Shown here one piece after another: positions 1 through 9,235 of a stretch of 64,000 nucleotides of DNA. The DNA comes from CAYNEO01 sp964396245 (GTDB lineage: Bacteria > Zixibacteria > MSB-5A5 > GN15 > FEB-12). A program made the translations under genes and the position numbers. The notes under the pieces were generated by a model. The model worked only from the letters and a program-made list of their open reading frames with translations. It did no database searches and was not told the DNA's origin. Location: the NCBI GenBank assembly GCA_964396245.1, contig CAYNEO010000007.1, positions 51,504 through 115,503 on the forward strand, written 5' to 3'. Each line of letters opens with the position of its first letter. Position 1 is the first letter of the stretch.

Positions 1-607
1 CGATGGCTTCGGAAAATCCGTGAACGGTCCTCAGGGGAGCCCTGAGATCATGGGCAACCGAGTACGCGAAGGACTCCAAATCACGATTGAGCGCCTCCAG
101 CTCATGGCCACGGTCTGCCAATTCCACGTTCTTCTCCAGCATCATCTGCTGCTGGCCGATATGGTCCTGTTCCCTGGCGACCAGTTGATCCTGGACCTGA
201 TCAAGGACGGCCTTCACCTGTCCCAGCTCACTGATATCGACCATGGTCACGAGCAATGATGCCTCGTCGTCATCAAATCCGCTTTCGAGCCGACTGGCGG
301 TCAGGCGACGAGTACGCTGCCGGCCACCATCATTATATGTTCCATCAAAATACTCTGTTTCCGCAAATCCGTTCAGAACTGCCCGAAGATAAACGGCCAG
401 AGCGTCGAGATCCCATTGTCGGGGAATGACTTCGATGAATGCGACGCCGTCGGCTTCTTGAGGCCCGAGGCCAAACATCTGACAGAAAGCTCGATTGGTC
501 GCCCTCACACGAAAATCACTGTCCAGAATCAATGTCGAATGGGGTGACAAATCGAAAGCGTCTCTCATCACATTCAGGTTCATACCAACCTGTTCTTGCT
601 CGTCCAT
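1..607 (-). CDS. PAS-domain sensor histidine kinase, 5' part (cut by window edge)
   Basis: The minus strand is open from the ATG at 607 to the left edge (about 202 codons) with no stop, so the 3' part lies outside. A PAS-like domain covers about residues 10-125. A polar helical linker (about 128-175) follows, then an H-box reading SVAHDLRAPLRTVHGFSEA with the expected phosphoacceptor His at about residue 186. The catalytic ATPase domain is not visible. No membrane segment or signal peptide appears, so this part should be cytoplasmic. An AAGAAGG-type site precedes the ATG. It is presumably one half of a two-component pair; partner and signal are unknown. The family call is secure from the H-box. 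Confidence 0.85.
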   Translation of the reverse strand, partial: MDEQEQVGMNLNVMRDAFDLSPHSTLILDSDFRVRATNRAFCQMFGLGPQEADGVAFIEVIPRQWDLDALAVYLRAVLNGFAETEYFDGTYNDGGRQRTRRLTASRLESGFDDDEASLLVTMVDISELGQVKAVLDQVQDQLVAREQDHIGQQQMMLEKNVELADRGHELEALNRDLESFAYSVAHDLRAPLRTVHGFSEAI

Positions 608-1025
608 ACTCAACCTTCTTCTTGGTTCGACACGCTCAAGGCGTGAAAGCCAAAATGTCTATGAACGATATCGAGATGAAGTTCGTATCCTCCGCGAGCT
701 TTTTGTGCTGTCCGGTATTAATATAAAGATGCGTAGCATGAATTCGCAAGTGGAAAAGCACGTACGGCCGCTCACCGGATCAGGCCACAAAAAAACCGGT
801 AAGTTATTATCAGCAAATAGAATGAGCTTAATTTTGGCTGCCCTTACAGTATGGGATTACCACGTATATACAATACGTGGTCGTTACCTGCTCTACTCGT
901 GTTGACCTTTTCGCTTGTCTGCCGCTTTCTTGTGTTCAACAAAACGTGATCAGCAATATATCACATTTCAGAATGATGAAATTGCAAAGCGACATACCAA
1001 ACACTCGGGTAGCAGGAGGCAAAAA
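608..1025. other. Intergenic region between divergent kinase and spoVG
   Basis: No convincing gene. The open frames crossing it mostly run antisense to the kinase and lack ribosome sites. It holds the inverted repeat at 860-880 and a second dyad, GTGAT-N9-ATCAC (946-964), about 60 bases before the spoVG start, which resembles a CRP/FNR-type half-site pair. A TTGACC at 902-907 has no good -10 partner. Regulation of either flanking gene from here is inference. Confidence 0.5.
860..880. promoter_or_regulatory. Perfect 8-bp inverted repeat upstream of spoVG
   Basis: CCACGTAT (860-867) and ATACGTGG (873-880) are perfect inverted copies separated by 5 bases. The symmetry and the absence of a U-tract fit an operator better than a terminator. 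It lies about 145 bases upstream of spoVG. Confidence 0.4.
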
Positions 1026-1316
1026 ATGAAGATCAGTGACATCCGCGTAACTCTGCGCGATGAGGACAAGCTCAAAGGCTTCGTCAACGTAACCTTTGAC
1101 GACTGCTTTATTGTGCGTGGGTGCAAGATCATCCAGGGCACCGACGGGTACTTTGTGTCCATGCCGAGCTGGAAACGGCGTGATGGCAGTTATCGTGACA
1201 TTGCCCACCCGACTAACGGCGACATGCGCCGCGAAATGGAAGACATGATCCTCAAGGCGTACGTGGCCAAGCTCAAGGAACGCGAGTCCCTGCGGCCTTC
1301 GATGAGCTATAAGTAA
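1026..1316 (+). CDS. spoVG: SpoVG-family septation/RNA-binding regulator
   Basis: This 96-residue protein matches the SpoVG length and signature: an N-terminal MKISDIRVT strand, a central GYFVSMPSWKR segment, and RDIAHPTN before the C-terminal helix. SpoVG proteins in Firmicutes and other bacteria bind nucleic acids and affect septation or gene expression. Its role in a Gram-negative is unclear. The start is set by a strong AGGAGG at 1014-1019. An upstream in-frame ATG at 915 has no such site. Two dyad elements lie upstream (860-880, 946-964). The next gene starts 157 bases downstream. Confidence 0.88.
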   Translation: MKISDIRVTLRDEDKLKGFVNVTFDDCFIVRGCKIIQGTDGYFVSMPSWKRRDGSYRDIAHPTNGDMRREMEDMILKAYVAKLKERESLRPSMSYK

Positions 1317-1473
1317 CTGCTATTCTAGAACCGCGGGTCCGGGGTGTCCCTCAGGGGTAGCCGACCGGTGTCGTGCCGGAGCTATCGGAACAGATTTCGA
1401 CGTCCCGGTCACCGCGATTTAGATGGCGAAAGAGGCCGAACCTGATTACACGACCACAAGGAGTTCAAGAACC

Positions 1474-2217
1474 ATGCTGATTAACTTCAGTGACCTTCGC
1501 AATTTGAACGTGCTCGCCGCCGACGGCGAATTCGGGCAGGTCCACGACTTGCTTTTCGACGACGGCGACTACGCGGTGCGTTACATCGTGGTCAATACCA
1601 GTGACTGGCTTCCCGGCAGAGACGTGCTGGTTCCACCGCAGGAATTCCAGGAGCCTGTGTGGGACAAGTCCGAATTGCCGGTCTCACTCACCCGCGATCA
1701 GATCGAGAATAGCCCCGAGATTTCAGAGGACGAACCTCTGTCACGGCAAAAGGAAGAAGAGCTGCACAGCTACTTCGGCTGGCAGCCGTACTGGGTCGAC
1801 AGGATAACCGGCGAAGACTACGGACCGCCGATTCCCGCCGGCGATGAAATGACCGGCGATCGACAGGCAGACTCCGTTCCGCAGGATCCGGTTCCGGGCG
1901 ACCCCGACTTGCTCAGCGCCGAGAGTGTTGTCGGATATGAAATCCAGGCGACTGATGCCCGGATCGGGAGAGTCGATGATTTCCTCCTGGACGATGAATC
2001 ATGGGAAATTGAATACCTCGTTATCGACACCGGCGACGAGAACGAGAACAAGAAGACCCTTCTCGCCAGCGAGCTGATCGAACGAATCAGCTTCGACGAG
2101 TATGCGGTATTCGTCGACCTCGACCAGGAGACGATTCGAAAAAGTCCCGAATACGACCCGAGCAGTCCGATAAACCAAGGCTACGAGGAGGCCCTGCAGA
2201 AGCACTTTGGCTATTAA
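1474..2217 (+). CDS. Tandem PRC-barrel domain protein (copy 1)
   Basis: A 247-residue protein built from two PRC-barrel modules, about residues 5-80 and 150-225. Each carries the pattern 'G.(F/I)G.V.D.L.DD...(I/V)(R/E)Y(I/V)V..T', as in VHDLLFDDGDYAVRYIVVNT. PRC-barrels occur in photosynthetic reaction-centre H subunits, RimM and many stress proteins, usually as small-ligand or protein-interaction barrels. The chosen ATG has AAGGAG at 1458-1463 with a 10-base spacer; the in-frame ATG at 1423 has none. It has no signal peptide or membrane segment. A paralog lies at 5285-6049, so the pair flanks the ECF sigma/BON genes. Exact function unknown. Confidence 0.85.
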   Translation: MLINFSDLRNLNVLAADGEFGQVHDLLFDDGDYAVRYIVVNTSDWLPGRDVLVPPQEFQEPVWDKSELPVSLTRDQIENSPEISEDEPLSRQKEEELHSYFGWQPYWVDRITGEDYGPPIPAGDEMTGDRQADSVPQDPVPGDPDLLSAESVVGYEIQATDARIGRVDDFLLDDESWEIEYLVIDTGDENENKKTLLASELIERISFDEYAVFVDLDQETIRKSPEYDPSSPINQGYEEALQKHFGY

Positions 2218-2273
2218 CCGACGCCATCTGAGGGTGAGAATAAATGGAAAAACACAGATCGAGAGGTGAATAT

Positions 2274-2822
2274 ATGGAAAGCACTGAAGCAAAACACACA
2301 CGGGACCGTTTTGAGCAGAATGTGTTAAGCCATCTCGACGAGATCTACACGGCGGCGACCTATCTCGGCCGGACTAATGCCGAGGCCGCGGACCTGGCAC
2401 AAAAAACGATGGTGGAAGCGTACCGGCATTTCGGTCAGTTGCCGGAGGATACCGACTACAAGAAATGGGTTTTTACTATCCTGGCTTCTATCGAGGAATC
2501 CGAGGCACGCATCCGGACCGCACACCGGTATCCTTCCCACAGTGGCGACGAGAAATTCTCGTATCGTCCGGTTGAAGCACTGCGTTATATCGACGTCACG
2601 GGCCAGGAGTTTTTCTCGGAAATCTCGCGGGAAGAGATCCAGGAAACGACGAGAAATCTGCCGGATGATCTGCGCTTGATGGTGGCGCTGTTTTTCGTGG
2701 GCGAATTTTCGTATTCGGACCTGGCCGACATTACCGGCCTTCCGGTTGAAATTGTCAGGACCAGACTCCACCTCGGCCGACAGCAACTGCGCGAGATGAT
2801 ACTGGACCTCTGCCCGGCGTAA
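2274..2822 (+). CDS. ECF-type RNA polymerase sigma factor
   Basis: About 182 residues with the two-domain ECF layout. A sigma2-like helical region comes first (about 10-75, including EAADLAQKTMVEAYRHFGQLP). A sigma4 helix-turn-helix follows at the C terminus (about 125-180, including LPDDLRLMVALFFVGEFSYS and ADITGLPVEIVRTRLHLGR). Such factors redirect RNA polymerase to envelope or oxidative-stress promoters. Two in-frame ATGs compete: 2274 has GAGAGG seven bases ahead, and 2244 has a GAGGGTGAG site. I prefer 2274. The gene is followed after 3 bases by a coiled-coil protein that could be its partner, although no classical zinc anti-sigma motif is visible there. Confidence 0.85.
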   Translation: MESTEAKHTRDRFEQNVLSHLDEIYTAATYLGRTNAEAADLAQKTMVEAYRHFGQLPEDTDYKKWVFTILASIEESEARIRTAHRYPSHSGDEKFSYRPVEALRYIDVTGQEFFSEISREEIQETTRNLPDDLRLMVALFFVGEFSYSDLADITGLPVEIVRTRLHLGRQQLREMILDLCPA

Positions 2823-2825
2823 CCG

Positions 2826-3155
2826 ATGAAAGAAGATGCGTTCGTAAACAAGATTGAGGAATCGGAAATGGAACTACGTGAAGAATACCTCAGGTCGTTG
2901 GAGGCACAGGTGCAGGATTGGCGGGCCAAGATCCGGCAGCTCGAAATCAAGGCACACCAGGCCGAGCCGAACACAAGAGCGGGCTACTATTTCCGTATTG
3001 GAGAGTTACTCTCCAGTGTCCAGCAGCTCGAATCCCGCGTGAGCCGGCTAAAGACTTCTTCGACACGGAGCTTCAAGCGCCTTCAGGCTGGTATCGAGAC
3101 CGTGCGATACGACGTCGACGATGCCGTACGCTATGCGCTCAAGAACATACAGTAG
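2826..3155 (+). CDS. Coiled-coil protein downstream of the sigma factor
   Basis: A 109-residue, highly charged, almost wholly helical protein. Residues about 8-45 and 55-85 have heptad-like patterns (EEYLRSLEAQVQDW, SSVQQLESRVSRLKTS). There is no signal peptide, membrane helix or zinc motif. It begins 3 bases after the sigma-factor stop, so the two are probably cotranscribed. The position invites an anti-sigma or partner role, but nothing in the sequence demonstrates one. It also recalls small coiled-coil stress proteins. No family is firmly recognised. Confidence 0.7.
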   Translation: MKEDAFVNKIEESEMELREEYLRSLEAQVQDWRAKIRQLEIKAHQAEPNTRAGYYFRIGELLSSVQQLESRVSRLKTSSTRSFKRLQAGIETVRYDVDDAVRYALKNIQ

Positions 3156-3254
3156 ATCGGTAACACGTGCGCGAGTGTAAACAGGCCATGATCTCCGCGA
3201 ACATGACCTTCAACAGCCCTGTTTCATCAGGCGCATCAGAAAGATGCAAGACGA

Positions 3255-4754
3255 ATGAACGCTACAACTCGACAGGAGGATCGCCCGGCAGACTATCAGC
3301 TTACCACCCGGATGCTGACAGCCCTTGCAGCAGTTATACTGTTCCTTTCTGTTTCACCCCCGGTCCTGTCCAAGTCTCTCTCAGATAGCGAAATAACAAC
3401 AGCCATTCAAAAAGAGCTCAGACTGCACGACGAGATACCGTCGAACCAGGTCGATATTTCGACGCGTGACGGTATTGTGCGGTTCACCGGAACGGTCGAG
3501 AATCTCCTCCAGCAGCAACGACTCACCGCCATCGCGGAGACAATCAAGGGTGTGAGATCCGTCGTTAACCAGACGACGCTCAGCCCCGTCGAGCGAAGCG
3601 ACGCTGCTCTCAGTCGCGATGTCGATCAATCGCTCGGGGGGAATCCCGCGACCGAAGGGCGCGATATCGAACCTGTTGTCAGCAACGGCGTTGTGGTTCT
3701 GTCAGGTGTTGTGTCATCCTGGCAGGAGAAACAGCTTGCCGGTCAAATAGCATCGTCCATAGCCGGCGTCGTCGAGGTCGACAATGAACTCGCGATCAGT
3801 CATCCCCCGGAACGGAGTGATGAAGAAGTCCTGCGCGACATTCGTGAACGACTGGCTTCCGATGTCTGGGTCGATGATGGACTGATAGTTGTTGGCGTCA
3901 CTGAAGGAGCCGTAACCCTCAGCGGCAGGGTGGGTAGCGCAGCTGAAAGGACCCGGGCAACAATCGACGCCTGGGTGAGCGGCACCCGGTCAGTCAATAC
4001 CGACAGCCTCGAGGTTGTATTCGACGCTCGAGAGAGTATGGTCAGAGACAGCCTCTATGCCGGCGTTCCTGACGCGAAAATTTCCGACGCGCTATATAGC
4101 GCCTTTGCCTATGACCCCCGCGTCTCCCCTTTTCCGGTCAACGCCACGGTCGACAGCGGCGTTGTCACCCTGACTGGAACGGTGAATAACCTTGGAGCAA
4201 AGCTTGCGGCAGCTGAAGATGCTCTCAGCACGCTGGGCGTTTGGGATATTCAAAACGAAATTGCCGTTCACCCGGAGATAATCCCCCCGGACGATTCGCT
4301 GAAAGACGCCGTGACGCAAACGGTGCGGCGTGACGCCTACCTGTACAAGTTTGATATTACGGTAACAGCCGACAAGGGGATTGTGTACCTCGACGGCAAG
4401 GTAAACACGCCTTTTGAAAGAGAGCACGCCGCCGAAGTCGCCTCTCAAATTAACGGCGTCATCGGAGTGGTCAACCTTTTAGAGAGCCGCCGGGCTCAGA
4501 TACGGCCAAGTGACCGAGTGATCAAGGAGAACGTGGAAAGCCGGCTGGTGTGGAGCCCGTGGCTCAATGCTCAGAACATCAACGTTGCTGTCGATGGGGG
4601 TATCATCACCCTCACCGGAACGGTAAACACATGGGCCGCACGGCATGAAGCGGAACAGAGAGCGTTTGAGGCCGGGGCAACCGAAGTACATAACCGGCTC
4701 AAGGTCAAGTACCTGGTGCCTGATGTGGACACACCAACAAATAACCGCATGTGA
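3255..4754 (+). CDS. Exported protein with six BON domains
   Basis: 499 residues. A hydrophobic stretch at about 20-38 looks like a signal peptide with an extended n-region. Six BON repeats then follow, at about 42-110, 115-180, 185-255, 270-340, 350-415 and 420-490. Each ends in the BON signature 'G.(V/I)(V/T)L(T/S)G.V', for example GIITLTGTVNTW. BON modules bind phospholipid and occur in OsmY-type periplasmic stress proteins. OsmY has two, so six is a clear expansion. No Shine-Dalgarno sits at the ATG; an AGGAGG at 3276-3281 lies inside the frame with no start codon behind it, so the start is less certain. Confidence 0.85.
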   Translation: MNATTRQEDRPADYQLTTRMLTALAAVILFLSVSPPVLSKSLSDSEITTAIQKELRLHDEIPSNQVDISTRDGIVRFTGTVENLLQQQRLTAIAETIKGVRSVVNQTTLSPVERSDAALSRDVDQSLGGNPATEGRDIEPVVSNGVVVLSGVVSSWQEKQLAGQIASSIAGVVEVDNELAISHPPERSDEEVLRDIRERLASDVWVDDGLIVVGVTEGAVTLSGRVGSAAERTRATIDAWVSGTRSVNTDSLEVVFDARESMVRDSLYAGVPDAKISDALYSAFAYDPRVSPFPVNATVDSGVVTLTGTVNNLGAKLAAAEDALSTLGVWDIQNEIAVHPEIIPPDDSLKDAVTQTVRRDAYLYKFDITVTADKGIVYLDGKVNTPFEREHAAEVASQINGVIGVVNLLESRRAQIRPSDRVIKENVESRLVWSPWLNAQNINVAVDGGIITLTGTVNTWAARHEAEQRAFEAGATEVHNRLKVKYLVPDVDTPTNNRM

Positions 4755-4835
4755 GAAGAAAAATATGTCGAACGATGATGCCGTAACAAACTGGCAAACA
4801 GATACATCGTCAGCAAGAGAACGGGAGATAACAAT

Positions 4836-5234
4836 ATGCTTGTAGCCGAAGCCCTCCTCGCATTTTTCATCGCAGTCGTACTCAGCCTGATCCTGGTCGC
4901 TATTTTCGGCTGGCAGCGACCCGGAAGAATCGGGGTCTGGCCCTCAATCGTGTTTCTGGTGCTCATTCTCTTCGCGGCGACATGGGCAGGGGGCGCCTGG
5001 ATACATAAAGCCGGTCCCCACTGGGGCGGCCTGTACTGGGTCCCGTTCGTTGTGGTAGGAATCTTCCTGGCTCTATTGATCGGCACCCTGATACCGCCGG
5101 GACGGAGACCGCGAAACCGTCGCGAGGCCCTGGAACAGGTAGACCGGCGACGTGAGAGTGGTATGATGATCGGCGTGCTGGTGTGGATCGTACTTATCGC
5201 CCTGTTTGTCATTGCATTAGTCAGGTATGTGTAA
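4836..5234 (+). CDS. Small multi-pass membrane protein (paralog A)
   Basis: 132 residues with hydrophobic helices at about 3-23, 33-50, 65-85 and 110-130. A conserved core reads ATWAGGAW. A charged loop (PGRRPRNRREALEQVDRRR) comes before the last helix. A GGGAG site lies 7-10 bases before the ATG. It is clearly homologous to the 134-residue protein at 9822-10226, sharing FFIA, the WQRP/WERP turn, SIVFL, ATWAGG, (V/L)PF.VVGI and the RR-rich loop. The family is unknown to me. It sits between a BON protein and a PRC-barrel protein, which suggests an envelope-stress role. Confidence 0.75.
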   Translation: MLVAEALLAFFIAVVLSLILVAIFGWQRPGRIGVWPSIVFLVLILFAATWAGGAWIHKAGPHWGGLYWVPFVVVGIFLALLIGTLIPPGRRPRNRREALEQVDRRRESGMMIGVLVWIVLIALFVIALVRYV

Positions 5235-5284
5235 TGGATGCAAATGCCGGAGCCATGCTGCTATAGAAATGAGGAGAGCAAAGA

Positions 5285-6049
5285 ATGCTGCGCAGTGTGA
5301 AGGATTTCCATCGATATCATATCATGGCCACCGACGGTGAGATCGGAAAAGTGGATGATCTTTTGTTTGATGATCGCGAGTGGCGACTGCGCCATCTGGT
5401 AGTCGACACCGGCCACTGGCTGCCGGACCGCAAGGTCTTGATCCCACCGTCGAAGCTGGGAGAGCCGGACGGCGTCATGCGCACTTTTCCCGTCAGCCTG
5501 ACTAAACAGCAGGTGGAAGACAGCCCGACTGTCGATACCGATGAACCGGTGTCCAGACAGCATGAGGCCAGGCTGTTCGAATACTACGGACTTCAGCCGT
5601 ACTGGGTAAGCGGTATCACCGGTGGCGCTTTTCCCCCGGCCATATATCCGGCGGATGAAGAAGCCGGGCAGGAACAGGAGGAATCAACCGGAAAGAAATC
5701 CGGGGAAGATACCGGCGATCCACACCTGCGAAGCACAAACGAAGTCGAGGGCTATCATATTCGGGCAGCCGATGACCGGGTGGGTCATATCGAAGATTTT
5801 ATCATCGATGACCATACCTGGACCATTCGCTATCTGGTTGTGGATACCCGTGACTGGCTGCCGGGTCGACTCATACTGGTAGCCACCAACTGGATAACCG
5901 GCGTTAGCTGGGATGAATCGCGGGTCTACGTAAGTCTGACAAAGGACGCGATCGAAAAGAGCCCGGAATGGGATCCTTCCCAACCGGTTAACCGGAAGTA
6001 CGAGGAAGTGCTCTTTGACTACTACGGGAGGCCCCGCTACTGGGAGTGA
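5285..6049 (+). CDS. Tandem PRC-barrel domain protein (copy 2)
   Basis: 254 residues, closely parallel to the protein at 1474-2217. The first PRC-barrel (about 1-80) contains VDDLLFDDREWRLRHLVVDT and DWLP-like turns. The second (about 155-235) contains IEDFIIDDHTWTIRYLVVDT. Both copies share the inter-domain segment '.Y(Y/F)G.QPYWV..ITG' and similar C termini, so they arose by duplication of a two-domain gene. GAGGAG lies ahead of the ATG. It is cytoplasmic by sequence. Ligand and partner are unknown. Confidence 0.85.
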   Translation: MLRSVKDFHRYHIMATDGEIGKVDDLLFDDREWRLRHLVVDTGHWLPDRKVLIPPSKLGEPDGVMRTFPVSLTKQQVEDSPTVDTDEPVSRQHEARLFEYYGLQPYWVSGITGGAFPPAIYPADEEAGQEQEESTGKKSGEDTGDPHLRSTNEVEGYHIRAADDRVGHIEDFIIDDHTWTIRYLVVDTRDWLPGRLILVATNWITGVSWDESRVYVSLTKDAIEKSPEWDPSQPVNRKYEEVLFDYYGRPRYWE

Positions 6050-6136
6050 AGATATTCAAAACGGGAAGTTCGCCAAGTTTTTCGGCGACACCGGGAATGT
6101 GGCACGAACGGAAAATTACCTGATGGAGCACATAGT

Positions 6137-8878
6137 ATGACAGAGAACACGCACAGTTCGAACCGGACGGCCGATAAAAGGTTTTGGTGGGCAATCCTTA
6201 TTCTCGTCCTTTTGCCAATCTATCTGCCGGTTGATTCGTCGGCGCAATACTTCGGCCGAAACAAAATCCAGTACCAGAGTTTTCAGTTCAAGACGCTCGA
6301 GACCGAACACTTCAAAATTTACTACTATCCCGAGGAGCTGGAAGCGGCAACGGACGGCGGTCGCATGGCCGAAAGATGGTACGAACGCTACGCCAAGTTG
6401 TTCGACCACCAGCTGGAACCGGGACAGCCGATCGTCTTCTACGCCAACCAGGCGGACTTCGAGCAAACCAATGTCATCAGCGGCCTCATAAGCCAGGGAA
6501 CGGGAGGAGTGACCGAGGGGCTGAAAGACCGTGTCGTTATCCCGTTTACCGGCGATTACCAGCAAAACAACCACGTTATCGGTCATGAACTTGTCCACGC
6601 GTTTCAATACAGCATCATGAAGAAGGGCAGCCGGCAGGTATTCAGTTCGCGGCAAATGCCCTTATGGTTTATCGAGGGGATGGCGGAGTATCTTTCAATC
6701 GGGCGAGATGATCCGTTGACCGCCATGTGGCTGAGGGACGCGGTCCTGAACGACGATGTTCCCAGCTTCGACCAGATGTCCCGAAATGCAAAGTATTTCC
6801 CATACCGATGGGGACAGGCGTTCTGGGCATGGATAACGGGTATGAAGGGGGACGCCGTGGTGCCCGAGTTGTTCCGCGCGGTCCAGCGCACCGATTGGGA
6901 CAAGGCTTTCCAGCACGTGATGTCCCAATCTCCGGATTCGCTTTCCGATCAATGGCGGCAGGCCGTAATCGACGAATACAAGCCCCAGCTGGAGGGCCGC
7001 ACCAAACCCGATGAGATCGGCAAAAAGCTGATGGCCGGCAAGCACGCATTCAACATGTCGCCGTCGATCGGTCCCGACGGAAAATACATGGCGGTCATCT
7101 CGCAAAAAGACGTGTTCACGCTCGACCTTTTTCTGGTCGATGCCCGGACCGGAAAAATCGTCGATAAACTGGTAAGTTCAAATACCGACGCACACTTTGA
7201 CGCCCTTCGTTTCATCAATTCAGCCGGCACCTGGTCTCCCGACGGCCAGAAACTCGCGTTTGTCGTCTTCAAGGACGGCAACAACGCCATCGCATTTTTG
7301 GACGTCAAATCGAGGAAACTAGAACGCACGGTTACACCGACTGACATGGATGCCATGACGAACCTCGCATGGTCGCCGGATGGACGCTATGTGGCGATTT
7401 CGGGCTCCCACGGCGGTATCGGCAACCTCTATCTGTACGATATACAGGATCAGAGCTTTCGGCAATTGACCAATGATCGGTATGCGCAGATGGAACCGGC
7501 ATGGTCTCCCGACAGCCGGACGCTCGCGTATGTGACTGATCAGGTTCCGGGAACGAATTTCGACTCGCTGACTTTCGCCAAGGTAAAGATAGCGCTTTTG
7601 GATGTGGAGTCAGGACACACGAGCCTGATCAATCTGGCTGACAGCGCCAAGATGATCAATCCGCAGTATTCGCCGGACGGTCGCAGTCTCTATTTCATCT
7701 CGGATCCCGACGGCTTTAGCGACCTGTACCGGTATTCTTTTGACGACAGTTTGTTTTATCGCATTACCACTATTGCTACCGGCGTCAGCGGACTGACCGA
7801 ACTCTCACCCGCTATGTCGGTGGCCGCCAAAACCGGCAGGATGGTGTTTACGGTTTTCAACAATACCAATTATGACGTCCTCTCGTTGGACTCGTCGGAG
7901 ACCAGTGGGACACCTATCAGCCCCGGCGCGCAGGTAGTCGACATAGGCGGTTTCCTTCCCTACGCGAATGAGAAGACTTCAGTTACGGAATACCTCCAAC
8001 AGCCGGAAGCCGGCCTGGTGAGTGGAAAAAATTTCAAGGTCAAGAAATACAACCCGTCACTGAGTCTCGATTATGTTGGTCAGACCGGGATTGGGCTTGC
8101 GGTAGACAGGTTTGGTACCTCGCTCGGCGGCGGCGTCGCGTTCCTTTTCAGCGACATGCTGGGCAACCGCGTGCTGGGTCTGGATGCCTTTATCAACGGT
8201 ACCGTCAAGGACGTAGGTGGCGATGCGTTCTATCTGAACCAGTCACATCGCCTTAACTGGGGCGTATCAGCCGGACATATACCTTACCAGACCCTGGACT
8301 TCTACACGGAACCTGACACGGCCACTGTCAACGGTACGACTTATGCCGCGACGACCACGAATCTTATCCGGCAACGGGTGTACCTGGATGCGGCGTCATT
8401 CATCGGGTCATACCCGTTTTCGACCAACCGCCGCCTCGAGTTTGCAACGGGCTTCACTCATGTGGGTTACAGCAATGAAATCGAAAGTATCACGGATGTG
8501 AGCGGACTCGTGGTAAGGGATAACAAGGAGAGTATCCCGGCGCCTTCGGGACTTTACCTGTGGCAGACCTCGCTCGCTTATGTCGGCGATTATTCGTTCT
8601 TTGGCTTNNNNNNNNNNNNNNNNNNNNNNNNNNNNNNNNNNNNNNNNNNNNNNNNNNNNNNNNNNNNNNNNNNNNNNNNNNNNNNNNNNNNNNNNNNNNN
8701 NNNNNNNACCTGGAAAATCACGGAACGTTCGAACAAGCGAATCCCCGTGTTCAGCGCCGGTGTGGCAAGTCGGTTCAACATCCTGGGCATCCTGGTAGCG
8801 CAGGTGTATATGGCGTTTCCGTTCCAGAGACCGGACAAGACAACCCAGTGGGGCTTTGTGATCGCCCCCGGATGGTAA
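6137..8878 (+). CDS. Peptidase-MA-like/TolB-propeller/outer-membrane barrel protein (gap inside)
   Basis: A signal-anchor segment (about 16-36) is followed by a gluzincin-like peptidase domain with HELVH (about 150-154) and a downstream WFIEGMAEY that supplies the likely third zinc ligand. A WD40/PD40 propeller covers about 300-580, with repeats such as WSPDGQKLAF, WSPDGRYVAI and YSPDGRSLYF. The C terminus (about 640 to the end) is beta-barrel-like and closes with FVIAPGW. This order is typical of surface proteins in uncultured Gram-negatives. 100 Ns at 8608-8707 replace part of the barrel, so the true length is unknown. The frame on the two sides agrees only if the gap is treated as a placeholder. 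Confidence 0.85.
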   Translation: MTENTHSSNRTADKRFWWAILILVLLPIYLPVDSSAQYFGRNKIQYQSFQFKTLETEHFKIYYYPEELEAATDGGRMAERWYERYAKLFDHQLEPGQPIVFYANQADFEQTNVISGLISQGTGGVTEGLKDRVVIPFTGDYQQNNHVIGHELVHAFQYSIMKKGSRQVFSSRQMPLWFIEGMAEYLSIGRDDPLTAMWLRDAVLNDDVPSFDQMSRNAKYFPYRWGQAFWAWITGMKGDAVVPELFRAVQRTDWDKAFQHVMSQSPDSLSDQWRQAVIDEYKPQLEGRTKPDEIGKKLMAGKHAFNMSPSIGPDGKYMAVISQKDVFTLDLFLVDARTGKIVDKLVSSNTDAHFDALRFINSAGTWSPDGQKLAFVVFKDGNNAIAFLDVKSRKLERTVTPTDMDAMTNLAWSPDGRYVAISGSHGGIGNLYLYDIQDQSFRQLTNDRYAQMEPAWSPDSRTLAYVTDQVPGTNFDSLTFAKVKIALLDVESGHTSLINLADSAKMINPQYSPDGRSLYFISDPDGFSDLYRYSFDDSLFYRITTIATGVSGLTELSPAMSVAAKTGRMVFTVFNNTNYDVLSLDSSETSGTPISPGAQVVDIGGFLPYANEKTSVTEYLQQPEAGLVSGKNFKVKKYNPSLSLDYVGQTGIGLAVDRFGTSLGGGVAFLFSDMLGNRVLGLDAFINGTVKDVGGDAFYLNQSHRLNWGVSAGHIPYQTLDFYTEPDTATVNGTTYAATTTNLIRQRVYLDAASFIGSYPFSTNRRLEFATGFTHVGYSNEIESITDVSGLVVRDNKESIPAPSGLYLWQTSLAYVGDYSFFGXXXXXXXXXXXXXXXXXXXXXXXXXXXXXXXXXXTWKITERSNKRIPVFSAGVASRFNILGILVAQVYMAFPFQRPDKTTQWGFVIAPGW
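8608..8707. other. Assembly gap (100 N) inside a coding region
   Basis: Exactly 100 undetermined bases, the usual placeholder for a scaffold join of unknown length. It interrupts the C-terminal barrel of the 6137-8878 gene. Both sides encode plausible parts of the same protein, so the join itself is probably right. Confidence 0.99.
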
Positions 8879-9235
8879 TCGACGGCCCTCCGACGGGTAT
8901 AAGTCGGCGCAAATTATGACAGGGCGAAACGCGTGAGAAAAAAGCCCGGTTTGAGACTGTAAGAGGGAACATTGGTGCAGTTTACGGCATTAATTAGTTC
9001 GATAGTTACACAGACAGTGATTCGTCTGTACAGCGCGAGAACGTTTCGGCGTAGCGCAGTCTTTTCTTCCATCTCGCCGGCGGGGCCGACTTCCCGCTTT
9101 TCAATCCAGCATCTCCATCGATTATGTGCAGCTACAGAAGCCTACTTTCTGAAGATAACGAGACAGGCTGAAATGCTCACTGTGCGGACGCAATCCGTGA
9201 GTTGACCGTGGTACTGAGCGAAAAGGAGGTTCGTT
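8879..9235. other. Intergenic region before hsp20
   Basis: No supportable gene. It contains a perfect inverted repeat ACAGAC-N8-GTCTGT at 9010-9029, about 207 bases before the hsp20 start. I see no CIRCE element and no convincing sigma-70 or heat-shock promoter. The 5' half could be an untranslated leader. Confidence 0.4.

Noticed and set aside
495..905. 136-codon plus-strand frame at the left end
   Set aside because: It is antisense to the histidine kinase for its first part, has no ribosome site and encodes no recognisable domain.
2274..3155. ECF sigma with classical zinc anti-sigma partner
   Set aside because: The downstream protein has no HxxxCxxC motif and no membrane helix. Only adjacency supports a partnership.
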